DNA of 64,000 nucleotides, taken from the NCBI GenBank assembly GCA_964030785.1, contig OZ034979.1:36382484-36446483 (forward strand), written 5' to 3'. The notes beneath the pieces are model-generated. The model had not been told where the DNA came from and did no database searches. It saw nothing but the letters and a program-made list of their open reading frames with translations. Shown here in pieces: positions 1-13,900 of the stretch. The DNA is from Siderastrea siderea. Lineage: Eukaryota > Cnidaria > Anthozoa > Scleractinia > Rhizangiidae. Within the stretch, counting starts at the first letter, position 1. Every line of letters begins with the position of its first letter. The position numbers and the translations under genes were made by a program.

Positions 1-179
1 TGAAATTATTTACTTAGTAGACCCACTGAAATGAAATCTGACATTGAAAGTGGTCGCCATTAAATATGTAAAAATATTTTTTAATAAACAATCAGAAGTC
101 ACGTCAAATTAAGGTAAGGCCGATTTTGCAAAATCGGGGTATTTTCCTAGACGCTTCTTCTTCGAAAAGAACGTGGTGA

Positions 180-1280
180 CCCCTAATTTTAATGCAGGAT
201 GCAAATTTGAGTAGGTATTGCTTTATACAGTCAGGCAATGCTACTTTTTGCCCAACTTGTATTTTTCTAATTTTTTTCGACGAATTTACTTTTAAACTTG
301 CAAAGTAAATCCTGAATTTTCATCATTTTTAGCAGTAAGCCTCTATTTCCAGTCGTTTAGCCAACCTTTAATCCCCCTCTCAAAAAGCAGAGGAAAGAAA
401 GCGCACAGAACATGGAAAATAGCTGATAATTGAGTCTAGCCGATCCTTTTGATCTCCTCGAGTCTTGGATCTTAAATGTTCTTATGAAAATTTATTTTCC
501 ACAAGTCTTGAGATTTTTTCGTATTAGTAAGTGAACTCTTTTTTTTTTTAGTTTATTTCAATTTGAAGTGAATTTCTGGGTGGGTAGCATGACACAGCTA
601 CAATAAACGTTTTATTTCTGCTTTCAAGGTTCGTTTTCCGGAGTGTTTCCGGGTTTAAGTATTTCGTCATTCAGGCGAAATCGTATTAGTTATAACAGTG
701 ATGTCACCGGCTTTGATTGACAGGCTTGGAAGAAACTGATTGAGACAACGTTTCCTAAATTGAGAAATAGGATTTTTTCGTATTAGTAAGTGAAACTCTT
801 TTTTGAGTTTATTTCAATTTGAAATGAATTTCTATGGGTAGCATGACTCAGCTACGATAAACGTTTTATTTCTGCTTTCAAGGTTCGTATTCCGGGGTGT
901 TTCCGGGTTTAAGTATTTTGTCATTCAGGCGAATCTCAGTTATAACAGTGATGTCACTGGCCTTGATTGGCGGGCGTGGAAGAAACTGATTGAAATGAAC
1001 GGATCCTGAATTAAGAAATAGGATTTTTTCGTATTACTGAGTAAGTGAAACTCTTTTTTGAGTTTATTTCAATTTGAAGTGAATTTCTGTATGGGCAGCA
1101 TGACTCAGCTACGATACGGCGTTGTATTTCTGCTTTCAAGGTTCGTATCCCGACGTGTTTCCGGGTTTAAGTATTTCGTCATTCAGGCGAATCTCAGTTA
1201 TAACAAAAATGCCACCGGCTTTGATTGTCGGGCTTGGAAGAAACTGATTGAGATGAACGGATCCTGAATTAAGAAATAGG
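180..1280. repeat. Tandem repeat, three copies of about 250 bp, upstream of NGLY1
   Basis: Copies start near 511, 767 and 1019, each with GATTTTTTCGTATTA, GGGTAGCATGACTCAGC, TTTCCGGGTTTAAGTATTT and AAGAAACTGATTGAGA. Open frames in it are repeat frames. The segment before it (about 200-420) and the first half of a unit recur in diverged form at about 3200-3660, so a larger block was duplicated. Confidence 0.85.
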
Positions 1281-3119
1281 AAATTGCGAAAAACAATTTT
1301 ATTTTGACACCTCACATGATAGAAAATATAAGGGAAGGTGTACGTATGTGTGTGAGGAGGGGGAGGGGGGGAATGCGACAGCCCTTGGTCACTTGGAAAA
1401 AGAGAAAAACCTCTAGTGTTGTTATAAGGAAATCGAGGGAAATTATTTTTAAGGAGTGCTAATTAATTTGAACAGAACAAGAACTGTACTTTACCAGAGG
1501 AAAGTGCACGTGAGGATTTCATGGTCCATCGATGGCGTCTTCTGTCGAGAGAATTAATTACTGCTTTATGCTTCAAGCGATGCCATGTGTTCAGTGATAA
1601 GTAGTGTTCTCGAGTTTTCCTGCAAAGAAAAGAATCTGTGATCCTTATCCTTTTGATAAAAGGCGCCTTTCATTTAACGTTTCCGCTTTAGGGGCTTAAA
1701 TTGGCTGATTTTGCAGACTAGCCAAGGCTCTAAGAAGCGTCAACTAGAGGTGAAGCCAGAGCTTGAGGTAATTTAACTGTGTGTTCGGTAGAAACGTAAA
1801 GTTTCTGTAGTGAGTATGGTAAAACTATTGCGACCTAAGAGGGTAAACTGATGAGGTGCAAATTTGACAAACTTGATAAGCTTAGTGGAAAATTGAGTTG
1901 ATTTTAATTGGTCACAACATGGTAAGGTAAATTTGCGCGCTTTGCATGTAGCTATCTACGGCTGAAATAACTTTGAAGCCGCAAGTTTCATTCTTCGTTA
2001 AAATAATGACACAAAATGATACATCTTGGCTGATTCAATTTCTTCCCCCAAACTACTTCAGAGGGAATCGAAGGGTTATCTTCCTGTATACCCCACGTGT
2101 GAACAGACGCCTATGGTTTTTCACCTGATTTGGTCTGAAATAGAGTAACAATTGGCACCATCTTTGTTTGAAATTAGGTATACTTTGCCTAGCGGTCTGG
2201 AATTAAGTGTTGTTTTCAGTCCATTTTGGCCTCAAAAACGGGGAAAATGTAAGGGGTAGGCCAGGATTAGAGTGCAAAAATAATGTATTTCGGTCTGTGT
2301 TATACTCTGCTACCAGAGTATCGGTGTTACGGCTCCAAGCTACACACCCTTACCTCAAGTTTCAAGAGGTAAGTCTATTCCTAGTAGAAGACGATGGCCG
2401 GAATGCAGAGGACCACACAACGTTTAAAATTAATTTTGTAAAATTAAATTTTTAATTTTTTTTGTAAAATTAATTTTTTTGTCGGCGGCCAGTCTGTTAG
2501 ACGTACCTAACGAGTAAATAGGCCAGGCTGTTTCCTAGGCTGGTAATATTTCAAGCAGTACAACTGTGTTCTTCTGGGTCAGGGTTTATAGGGAAGACTA
2601 GATGTAATAGTTGAAATATTGGCTGCCTTGCTTTTTGCTGTGGCTGCTTCTCTGCAAGAGGACTAACCTTCCAGGTCCTTCCCAGAACGGCAAAGACTAA
2701 ACCCGGAACGACCAGAAAACTTCACAAGACATATACTTGATGACGAGCTAGGTCAGTCTCCGAACCCAACAAAACGAAAGAATAACTTCATAAGACTCAT
2801 AAAAGGTCGTATTTCGCCGAGAAATTCAAATCAAATCTGCGTTTGTTTGTTCATTCTTTAAGTATGGTTAGCGGCAGAGTTTTGCTGTTGGTATTACGTT
2901 TTTTGTGAAAAGGTTTCCACAAAAATTTGTAGACTTAAAAGCCGAATTGGGCAGACAACTTAACTGTTTAGTCTGTTCAAGAGTTGCCACCTTTTATCGA
3001 AAGTTAACAGAGGACTTTTGAGTAGCATTAAGGAAGAATTTCTGGCCATTTGATTGTTTTAGACAGGGAGTCGTGGCACATCGTGAGAGCAACAGAACAT
3101 AGAAGGAGAAGAAGGTCAC
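1281..3119. other. Non-coding flank, nothing recognised
   Basis: AT-rich sequence with only short chance frames, for example at 2207-2455. No exon-like conserved peptide, RNA gene or clear repeat was seen. Confidence 0.5.
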
Positions 3120-3660
3120 AAATCAGGATACATCTCTGATTAGGTGTTGCTTTTTGACAGTGGCTCGCCTACCTTACTTGTCAGCTTTTTCTAATTTTGA
3201 CTCGATGAATTTACATTTTACAACCTTGGCTTGTAATCCAAACTAAAGTCCTGAATTCTCATGAGTCGGTCGTTATCATTTAGGCTCGATTTCCTGCCTT
3301 TTAGTCAAGCTTTAATCCTTGTCCCAAAAAGCAGAGGGAAAGCAGGGACACAAAACCATGAAGTAGCTAAAACTGAATTGAGTCTAGTGATCTTGAGACC
3401 TTTTGCGTAATTGTTTTTTCTACTACGTCAGAGCAAACGATCCAAGCGCGTTTTGCGATAATTTCTAAAACCTTTTTTCAGTTTATTTCAATCTGGACTA
3501 AGTTTCCGTGCGGGTAGCATGACTCAGCCCCTATAAAACTTTATCTTGCTGCATTCTTATAGTTTGTATTTAGACTTTGTTCCGGCTCTATCTATCCCGT
3601 AATTCCGGCGTTCTGGGTTTAAGTACTCGATATGCCGAGTGGCGGCAGATTTCAAAAAAC
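3120..3660. repeat. Diverged duplicate of the 180-760 segment
   Basis: Shares in the same order CCCAAAAAGCAGAGGGAAAG-like, ATTGAGTCTAG, CAGTTTATTTCAAT and GGGTAGCATGACTCAGC elements with the upstream block. Divergence is much higher than between the three tandem copies, pointing to an older duplication. Confidence 0.6.
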
Positions 3661-4257
3661 GGCTACGAGAGAGCACGTGAAACAATTAAAAGAATGAGAA
3701 ATCATATCACGGACCTTCTATTGAATACAAGAAACAAACAATAAGTTAATTTTTTAAAAAAATTAAGTGTCAAAAACTGCAGACTTGTGGGCAGACCATG
3801 CCCATGTTTGTAGGAGGTAGAATAGCAGTTTTTTCTGCTCTAAATGAGAACGCCGAAAAAGAAAAAAAAAACGCGATGATAGGATATTGTTCTGCCACAC
3901 AAGAGTAAAACTCCATGTTTATTTCATGGGATGTCTTGATGGATTTCCTGAAATCTTCCGTCATTTGCTTTTTGGTGTGCCGGCCTATATGTAAATGTAC
4001 TGTTTATTGACTTCTTTATTGTTGTCAACATGAGGTAAAAACCTAAATTTAGATACGCCGCTGATGACTCACGCACTTGAACCGCTGGCCCCAATTCCGG
4101 TTCTGTCAATGTAAAAATGGCGTAAAATCGCCTTTTGTTTCCTAGAAAAACTCTCTCTCTTTCTTAACGACCAGCATTTTCGATTTCTTAGAAACTCTGT
4201 CTCCACCGGTAAAACACCGTAGGTGTTTGTTTTCATAACACTACTTTGGGATCCAAC

Positions 4258-7200
4258 ATGGCTTCCCCTCGTCACGGAAACGCGATAGTTATCGAAGAAG
4301 ACAGCAAATTTCAACAGCAGATCGACCTTGCAGGGAACAGGCTGGTTGTAGTGGATTTTAACGCCCAGTGGTAAGTTTTGGTTTTGTCTCTTTTATTCCT
4401 AAGCTCGCCAAGGCTCAAAACTGGAAAAATTACAAGCCTATACTGCGAAAATACTGTAAGCTTACTTGTTTTGTCTGTAGATCAGTAGAACAAGACATTG
4501 AAAACAAACAAAACCACACAGGAAATTAAGTGAGCCCACGTTAGGTTTCCACTTCGGATCTCTAACTTTAGCGTGAGTGAGTGCCCACACTTGAGGATTT
4601 CATCCACAGACTCATTGAGGTTGTACTGTGTGAGTGAAAAAGCATTAAATGTCATTAAAGTTGGCAGTAACTTTAAAATACGGCTAACAAAACGTGACTA
4701 ATAATTCTTATTAGCAGATCTCGTTTTGAAATTGTGACATGGGATGGGTCTTACATAATAATCAATTAATTTATTCAGCTCTAAAACATAGGGTAGAACT
4801 CTGTTAATACGGCCATTAATGGAGTATAAATTAAAATACGGTACTGTAAACAGGGTGATGTGATAAACAAGGTGTTTCAGGAAGAAATTTAAAATGACTC
4901 TCTGACCCTTAGGTGAAGAAAGAAAGGTTGTAATAGTGACGTCGTCATAATAAAGTTCTAGGTAGTTGTATCATTGGGGTAGTTGTAAGGTGTGCTTCTG
5001 TTCTATGTACAAACTGTGTTATTGCTGAAACTCAGCGATTGGTACTTGAGGCATAAGCTGAAGTTTTCATGTTTTTCTTGTATAAATGTAACTTGTTGTT
5101 GCAGTCAAGATCTCAATGAAACTATATTATGTCTGGTTAATGAATAAGCTTAACCCTTTAAGCCAGAACAGTGACGAAAATGAAATTTCTCTTTACATTA
5201 GCAATACTTGTTCAAAGATTCAAGTGAGGAGAATAAAGAAGGTGATCACCAAGGACACAATGTCTTTTTTATTGAATAATAATAATAATAATGATAATAA
5301 TAATAATAATATTTATTATTTCTATTGTGCATTTTCCATAATATAATCAAATGCACATTACAAACAATTACTAGAATAATATAAAGATTAGATTAAAAAT
5401 TAGATTAATATAATGATAGATTAAAATCTAGTTAGTATGAATAAAAGCCTTACAAAATAAAAATGTCTTTATTGCACATTTAAAATTCTCTATACTATAG
5501 ACCTTACAGACGCAGGTAAACTGTTCCATCGCATAGGGGCCGCAACTATGAAAGAACAGTCACCCATGGTTTTCTTAGTCTTGACCTGAGGTCTGGATAA
5601 AAGGACCCTGTAACATGAAGGTGGTAAAACTGACGCTAAATCCTGAAGATTCTTATGTGCTAAACCCTGTAGGATCTTAAACGTAATTAAGAGAATCTTA
5701 AAATCTCTGTGCATGCGCACTGGCAACCAGTGAAGCTCTTGAAGTGTGGGCATTATGTGGCAACATTTGGGTGCACTAAAGATTGAACATGCACTGGCAT
5801 TCATGATGCGTTACAGCTTTCTAATCTGATACTCTTGGACACTGTACAGAAGACTATTGCAATAGTCTAATCTGCTAGTTATAAAATGGACAAGTTGTTC
5901 AGTGCATTCTCTAGATAGGTATTTTCCTAATGTGACATATGTTATATAAGTAGTAAAAGACAAATTTAGAATTTAGAATTTAGATAAATTCCCCTCAATT
6001 CCATAACAAATGTATGGGGAAACTGTAAGGAGAATCTGCATGTTCATATCAGGGCTTAAAGGGTTAGGTAAAAGTATTTACAGTAAATGCTTTATATCTC
6101 AGACCCACATACAGGAATATATAATGGCAAAAAGAAATTGTTCAAAATTTACATAGTAAGGGGTCAAGACGACAACAACAACAACAAGCTTTATTACCAA
6201 ATAGAAAAAAAAAGTTAAACTTTACAATATAATATATTAATAGAGACATCAAGATGAGTACTAATATACTCTCAAAGTACAAGTTCTACATGGGTCAAAT
6301 CGGTACTTCTCTTTGTAAAATCTTGCATTCGTTCCCCACCACTTACGTCATAGGCTACCAAAATGGCCACTGACACACCCATTCTGTGCCGCAATGCTGT
6401 TGGCCCAAACTCGCGCTTTCCTTCCCTCCCAACATTAACTGTTTTTCATACTACTGGCTATCAAGATAGCCAGTAGTAAATTAATTTACAACAATATCCA
6501 AGGGAAAGTGGTTTCTGAGGGAGATTCGAGTTTGTGAGAGTCAACTGCTATATATATGATGTCATTCCACATGAGTGGATGCCTTAAAGAACAGCGAAAA
6601 AGTTGAGTTGTGTTTATAAGGTTCAAACTTCTGCATCTGTAAATACATATTAATTATAGATGAAAGCTGGTTGTTATCCATTTACCAAGTATTTTTTCTA
6701 AATGCTTGTAAAATACAGATTTTACTAAAAATGAAACCAAGTGGATTTAAAACTGTCCTTTAATCAGCTTTTCTTGAACTTGAATACACTTCATGTAGTC
6801 CTTAATTAACGAAGAAATGATGTCAATGATTATTAACATCTGATGTGAAATGAAGCAAGATTATATTATAACATTGCAGAACTGCAGAGTCACTGCACGT
6901 GGCCTTGTTCTGTGCTTAATAGAGATTATTAACTCATTTCCTATCCGCCCACAGCATTATTATGAGGATCACTTCCTCAGGAAATAATTTTCATGCTGTT
7001 CACTTCCTGTCATGCATGAGAGAATACGCTTGGCCGTATTACAGACATAGTTAATAAGGTGCAATGGTTATGAAACCTGATAAATTTCTTTGTTCACGGT
7101 TTTTGTTACTGCTTTTTGGCCTTGACCATGCACAACCAATATAGCTTTTGAACGTTGTTCAAACCATTGACCAATAGCAATGTTTCCCTAAATGATTCAG

Positions 7201-10200
7201 CCATACAGTGTGATCGAAAAAACAAAAGATTGTGTACGGTCGTGGTATGTTCAACATAAATTGTACCTCCTTTGTTATCGTCTTTGAACTCTGCCAAGTT
7301 TCATAACCAGTCCCTCGACTATGTTTCAGATGACAAAATTCATGCAAGAAAATTTGAATATTTGCAACAGTTACTATGTTCATGAGTAGATCATAGCTGT
7401 GAACATTATGTGATAGCTAGACAGCTGCAGCCTTTGTATAACTGCTTTTAATTCTCCAAAATGCTATTCCTACATAATTTTTTATGGTGAAGTTTTGACA
7501 GTAAATGCAAATAGAATCCAAGTTAACTGTTTAATGCTTAGTCACTAATCTCATCCTTTCAAAATGTATTCTAGAAACAGTCCTCATAAAATCAGTCGTA
7601 GACAGCAGGGGTATTGTAATGATAATGTGATTTATTCAGCACGTTTTCCACCTACATGGTTCAATGCTCTTTACAACAGCTAAGGGGTGAGATCAGATGT
7701 GAACATGTTAAGGCTCCTGTGGTAACTGCCATCAGTCCATTTGGAATTTCATCCACTGACTGCACCCATGAATAAAATGAAGGGCCCGGTGGAAAAAGGG
7801 CGTAAGTGACGATTTGAGGTTAAAATCGAAATTGCTCCTATTTAGCTGAACATTGGCACACAGGCTGGTTTTCATGTGAGGAACGCCGTTGCGCACTTAT
7901 TTCTTGACCTGAGATCTAAAATTTGAAGAATTAGCGTATTACTTTTGCGTGAAAAGTGTTGTTGAACTGAACTCGCTCAAGTGATGCGTGAAAGATTTCT
8001 TTTGTTCTCTGCCTGAACTAAAACAAAGGAATTCAACCTAGAATCTGCGGTCCTGTTGTTTTCTTTGTGTCAGTTTTAAGCAAAAGTAATACGCTAATTC
8101 TTCAAATTTTGGATCTCAGGTCAAGAAATAAGTGCGCTACGGCGTTCCTCACATGAAAACCAGCCTGTGTGCCAATGTTCAGCTAAATAGGAGCAATTTC
8201 GATTTTAACCTCAAATCGTCACTTACGCCCTTTTTCCACCGGGTCCTTCAGATGTCAACATGTTAAGGCTCCTGTGGTAACTGCCATCAGTCCATTTGGA
8301 ATTTCATGCACTGACTGCACCCATGAATAAAATGTTAATAACAGACAAGACCATGGCACCAGGGATGGCCTACATACCTTAATCTTTTTAGAACAGTCAT
8401 GTAGTTTCTTTAATGTCCTCCCTCTTCTTATTAAGTGTGATGAGATGTAGGAGGCAAGGCCCAGTGGCGGATCCAGGATTTTTGAAAAGGGAGGGGGGGG
8501 GGTTCGTTTCCAGCAAAATTTCAAGTTGAAATGACCCCAAAGAGGGTGGTAGCTAGCCACCCAATCTGACCCCCCTGGATCCGCCCCAGGGGGCAGTGGC
8601 TTAATGTTGCCACCCCATTCGCCACTTTAGAAACTAGTAGGAACCTTGAATCAAGTACAAAATATGGCGGAAAACAACTAATTACAAAGGTAGTCCATCA
8701 ACTAAAAGAGCATGCCAGAGTTACTAGCCTTGCCAAGTTTGAGAACATTTGGATGAAATGTCACTTAACTACAAATTTTCAGCTATAATTGCAAAAATCC
8801 CATTCAAGTGTCTCTATTTTCAAATGCTTGTCCCCCTAACCATACAAACTCTGTAAATTGTCTGATTTCTAAAAGCCATTTCTTCTGTTTCTATTCAACC
8901 TACTAGTTCCATTCTTGGCAGGATTGCCATTTTTGAGGTGCTTTATCAGATGACAAACTTAATTTTGATTTATTGATTAATTAAAAAACTCATTCCTAGT
9001 TCTTTACTTATTTCTAAATTGGCCAACGATGGAGTCCTCAGGGTTCTCGGTCAGTGGGTGGCTGCTGGGAGAGACTCTGGTGGCGTATTCAAAAAAATGA
9101 TTGATTTTGATTGGCTGTTCACTGTAACAAAACTAAGAACCAGTAATCAGAGAATTTCTGCGGTAAGACCAGAGTCTCTGCTGACCAAGAAGCCTGTGGA
9201 CTGTGGGTAAAGATTGATGATGCAATCATCTAAAAAGGCAAAAGGTGTTAAGCACAGCCAGCATGAACTAACTAAGGGTTCTTCCTCGTTGTATAAGGTA
9301 AGTATATATTTATGTGCTGCCATAAGGGGTATGGTTGTTAATCCGCATTGGACTGAAAATGGGCATGGATTTTAAATGCAAGGTCTGAAAACAGGTTTGT
9401 GGAAAATGATTTGGTGCGAAATGGGGTCAGGGTTTTGGAGAACCAGGCGGCACTCCCTCACCAAAAATTCTGAGGAATACCCCCTCCCCCTGGGTTTTAA
9501 AACCCTGGTTAGAGCAGAGATTTAACCCTGCATCCTCCTGCCCTGCAGTCAGGCACTCTACCAACTGAGCTAACCAGGAGGCAGTTAACCCTTCAAGCCC
9601 CAATAGTGATCACCATCAAATTTCTTCTCATCATATTAGTGCATTATAACACATAAAGGTCATAAGAATTGGGAAAATGATCACTAATTGATGAATTGTC
9701 TTGATGTCTTAACATGTTCTTCCAATTAGTACTCAATGAAATGTATGGAAACCAGTAAGGAGACTTTGATTAATGATGCCAGGGTTTAAAGGGTTAAAGG
9801 CTGCAACTGGCTCATTTAGCATCTAGATATACTGAAGTTGTTATGATCTTTTGTTGCATCTTTAGGTGTGGTCCATGCCGCATGATGGCCCCTGTATTTG
9901 CACGACTGAGTGTCAAGTATTCAGCTGCTATTTTTCTCACAGTTGATGTTGACCAGTGTCAGGTGAGCACTTAAGGAAGGTGCCTCCTTTTGTTACTGCG
10001 CATACGTTCTGTGCATCTCGGTTCTGGTCCAAGATATTTGGGTTTCTTAAGGAATTTGCCTACTAATACAACAGTATTTGAAATTATGAATATATGAAAT
10101 TCATATATTTGAACTGCGGAATGTAAAGAAGATCCTCGCTGTTATTAACGCAACTTATGCAGTTGCGAAAAGAAAGCCAGCAAGCCTGATTTTTTCAGGC

Positions 10201-10923
10201 TTTCTTTTCGCAACTGCATAAGTTGCGTTAATAACTGTGAGGATCTTCTTTACATTTATTACAACAGTATTTTTGTGCAGTTTATGACTATGTGGAAAAA
10301 GCAGATCTTAGCAAGGGCTATCAAGATCCAAAAAGAAAATTGGGGGTAACCATGTATTTTTTCAGAGGTAATTGAGCTTAAATTTGGAAAGTAAATGCCA
10401 TACATTCTTTGTATTTTAAAGCTTTTTTTAGAATTACAGTTGCTTAATCATCTCTAAAAAATGTGCATTTACCCACATTAATTTTTTCTTTCTAGATTCC
10501 AATAGGTCTTGCTAAGATCTGCTTTCCCCCCTTAGTCATAACCTTTGCAAAAATACCCTTCTTTAACAGCTGGAATTCAAGTTTTTGTCAAAGCCAACCT
10601 TTACATTGGTGAAGCCCTTTATATGCCTTGGCAGAGAGACAATAGGGAGGGAAGTTTTTTCCCTTGATTAGGAAACCACACAAAGGCAAAAACCAGAGAG
10701 TCAAACTGGCAACCTTTAGATTAAAAGTCTGGTGACAGTTTATTATATTTTCTCTTATTATTTTTCTTTTCTTTAGATGACAGCAGCTCTCAATGGAGTC
10801 AAAGTCATGCCAACCTTTGTCTTCTACAAAAACAGAAAGAAAGTGGATGAAATGCAAGGTGCAGACCCTACCGGCTTGGAAGATAGAATCAACCAGTGGA
10901 TTGGTGGTGCTGTGGACACCATG
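4258..10923 (+). CDS. NGLY1: NGLY1 exons 1-3: thioredoxin domain
   Basis: Residues 1-119. The redox motif WCGPC (38-42) is split by intron 1 inside the Trp codon: exon 1 ends in TG and exon 2 opens with G then Cys-Gly-Pro-Cys. The cis-proline motif VMPTF (Pro82) is in exon 3, as expected of a folded thioredoxin. The motif is the canonical active one, so oxidoreductase activity is plausible. C. elegans PNG-1 is known to carry an N-terminal thioredoxin domain; vertebrate NGLY1 does not. Intron 1 is about 5.5 kb and filled with repeats. Exon 3 uses a weaker GTATAA donor. Confidence 0.92.
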
Positions 10924-13900
10924 GTATAATTTACATGTCCTTTTCTCTAAACACTTTTGTCATTTCCTAAATAATTTCTTATTATACCTCAAACACTGGT
11001 GTTGAAAATTGGTGCACGTGGAGTTTAAAGCAATATATCTCATATTCTCAGTTTGATTTAAGGAGAGCTTTTCTCTGCGAAATCCGCACTTAAAAAATCA
11101 GGATGTGGCATTATGTGCAAGTGTTTGCTACTCCAACCTTGGGCCAAACTCATTCACTGCAAGGTCAAACCTTGAGTCAGTGCGAAATGGTACCAACTTT
11201 TGAGTCTGTGGATGAATTTTCAAAGTTTGCCAATCCAAAGGCAACTACTGAGCAGCTCAGTACTTTCCTGTGGTACTGTATATTATGCTGTACAAGGTGG
11301 TTCTAACTTTTGAGTCTGTGGATGAAAATTATCCTGAAGTGTGGCCACTCAAATGAAAGCTACTGAGCAGTAGTTTCCTGTAGTAGTGATAATGTTGCAC
11401 AAGGTGGTTTTAACTTTTGAGTCTGTGGATGAAATCCTAAAGTGTGACCATTCAAATGAAAGCTACTGAGCAGTACTTTCCTGTGGTGTTGTTCATTTTG
11501 TTGTTTAAGGTGCTGTTTATTCTGTTGTACTAAATTTTAAGTCTGTGGATGAAACCCCAAACTGTGACCTCGTGCAGTTTATTGTGCTGTTAACGGTAGT
11601 TCATACATTTGTTTTTGTAAAGGTGTTCCTCTTGTGTGGCCATTCAAACATAAGCTACTGAATACAGCTTTCCTGTGGCACAGCACTGTTAATTGTTGTG
11701 TTGTTCAAAGTCATGGTTCAACCTTTTGTTTTAATGATTTATATTTATCCTAAAGTGTGACCTTTCAAATGAAAGCTACAATTGATTTGAACAATACTTT
11801 CTTGTGTCGCTACTGGTTATCATGTTGACATGACGTTGACATGTTGGAAAAAAAGTATCAAATATGTGCCTCTGTTACTCAGAGTTGATTGAAATGTTGC
11901 CTACTATTTTGTCATACTTTCAGACTGTGGATCCCAAGAGAGTTGCAGCAGGTCGTAGCTGGGACTGTTTCGAACAGTTACTAGACAATCCTCCAGAAGT
12001 GTTTATGGATGCATCACAGCTTCTCCTGAAGTTTGCATCCAATATTATCAACGATCCTGACAACCCCAAGTACCGTTCAATACGAGTTGGCAACAAGATC
12101 TTCCAGTCACGCCTTCTGCCCATCAATGGGGCAGTTGAGTGTCTCTTCACAATGGGCTTTCAAGAGGTATTGTTTTGAATATGATATCTCTTTTAATCTT
12201 GTCTTTTGCACTTATCTGTAAGGCATTGGAAAGGAAGAAAATTATGAAATATGAGCAGTAGGTGCAACTATAGGGGAATATCTTTAAAATTCCAGATTTT
12301 GCCAATCCAAGATTTGGCAAGCAAGGTCCTAAAAATTCATGATTTTGGCAATCCAAGATTTGGTAGGTGAAGTCCTGAAAATTCAAGATTTCACCAATTC
12401 AAGCCTTGTCAGGCAAGGTCTTGAAAATTCAAAATTCTTATTACTAGATTTGGCAAGTACGTTCTGAAAATTCAAGATTTTGCCAATCCAAGATTAATTT
12501 TGCCAGGCAAGGTCTTGCAAATTCAGGATTTTGCAAACCAGATTTGGCAAGCAAGGTCCTAAAAATTGAAGACTTTGCCAATCCAAGATTTGCCAAGCAA
12601 GGTCCTGAAAATATTTCAAGATTTTGCTAATCTGTGATTTGGTAGGCAAGCTCTTCAGAATTCAGTTTTGCAGACAAGATCTCAGTTGAGCTTCAGAGGC
12701 CGTTGATGTGCCTTTTCACAAAAGGTGCTTGGGCATCCCCGGCAAGCCTGGTTGTTGATACAAAAATTATGCTGATCACTATCTTAATTAGAGCTAATTA
12801 GTTGTTTTAAATTTCACAGCGAGGCGATCAACTGTTTTGTCCACCAGGGGAGTCATTAGAGAACATGTTGATTCTCCAGGACACGTTAAATGACGAAAGA
12901 AGTCGCCGCAGTGGCACTCCAGGACCAGCTCCAACACCACAGGCTACCCAATCTCAAGGGTGCATGAAGGCTCCCTCTGGGTGTTCACAGCCTTCCATTG
13001 TTTCAAGCCCAACTGGAAGTTCATCGGTAGTAACTGCTTCACCAATTAAGGACAGGGTCTGGAAGGGGGGTCCTGATCCCGCATTCCCGCTCCTTTTTCA
13101 CGAGAATCGCGCATCCCGCATTTTTTCATTGCTATCCCGAGTCCCACTTTTTCTTTCCCAAAAATACATTAAAAGAGACTAATTTCTGCAAAAGCTAATA
13201 AATTTAAGATGTAGATTGGCCCTTTCGATTGATATTTTGCACTCGCCTGGTTGATTCGCTTTTCCCGCTATAACGTTTATTTGGGTCGTGACGACTTCCC
13301 GAATTCCCGACAGACAGGCAACAAAATCCCGCATCCCGTGCCCAAATTTTGGCAAATCCCACTTCCCTGGTTGCCGTCAAATCCCGAATCCCGTCAAGAT
13401 ATTTTGCGTTTTCCCGAATCCCGCACCGTATTTTGGTCAAATCACGGATCCCGAGAATACCCTTCCAGACCCTGTAAGGAGGGTGTCTCCTTTTGTTACT
13501 GCGCATACATTCTACGCATCTTAGGATATTCGGGTTTCTTAGGGAATTTGCCCACCAATACAACAATATTTTTGGGCGGTTTATCACTGTGGAAAAAACA
13601 GACCTCAGCAAGGGCTATCAGAATCCAAAAAGAAAATTGGGTGTAACCATGCATTTTCCAGAGATAATTGAGCTTAAATTTGGAAAGACATTGCCTTACA
13701 TTCTTTGTATTTTCACACCTTTTTTAGAATTATGGTTGCTTAATTATCTCATGGTTACCCAGATTTTTCTTTTTGGATTCCAATAACCCTTGCTAAGATC
13801 TACTTTTCCCCCATAGTCATAACCTTTGCAAAAATGCATCTGTATTAGGAGGCACCGTCCTTAAGAGTGGAATTGCTGGGGCCTTTTTCTTTTGCTCTGA

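Larger units (their letters stand above)
5152..6065. mobile_element. Fold-back element with AACCCTTTAAGCC ends, split by a LINE fragment
   Basis: Left end AACCCTTTAAGCCAGAACAG and right end AGGGCTTAAAGGGTT are inverted. The left arm (to about 5265) and right arm (from about 5979) match intact copies at 43409-43607 and 57860-58037. Between them lies unrelated sequence with a LINE tail and an AAT repeat. Confidence 0.8.

Noticed and set aside
1058..1267. 69-codon frame near the left edge
   Set aside because: Lies in one unit of the 250-bp tandem repeat; other units have stops in this frame.
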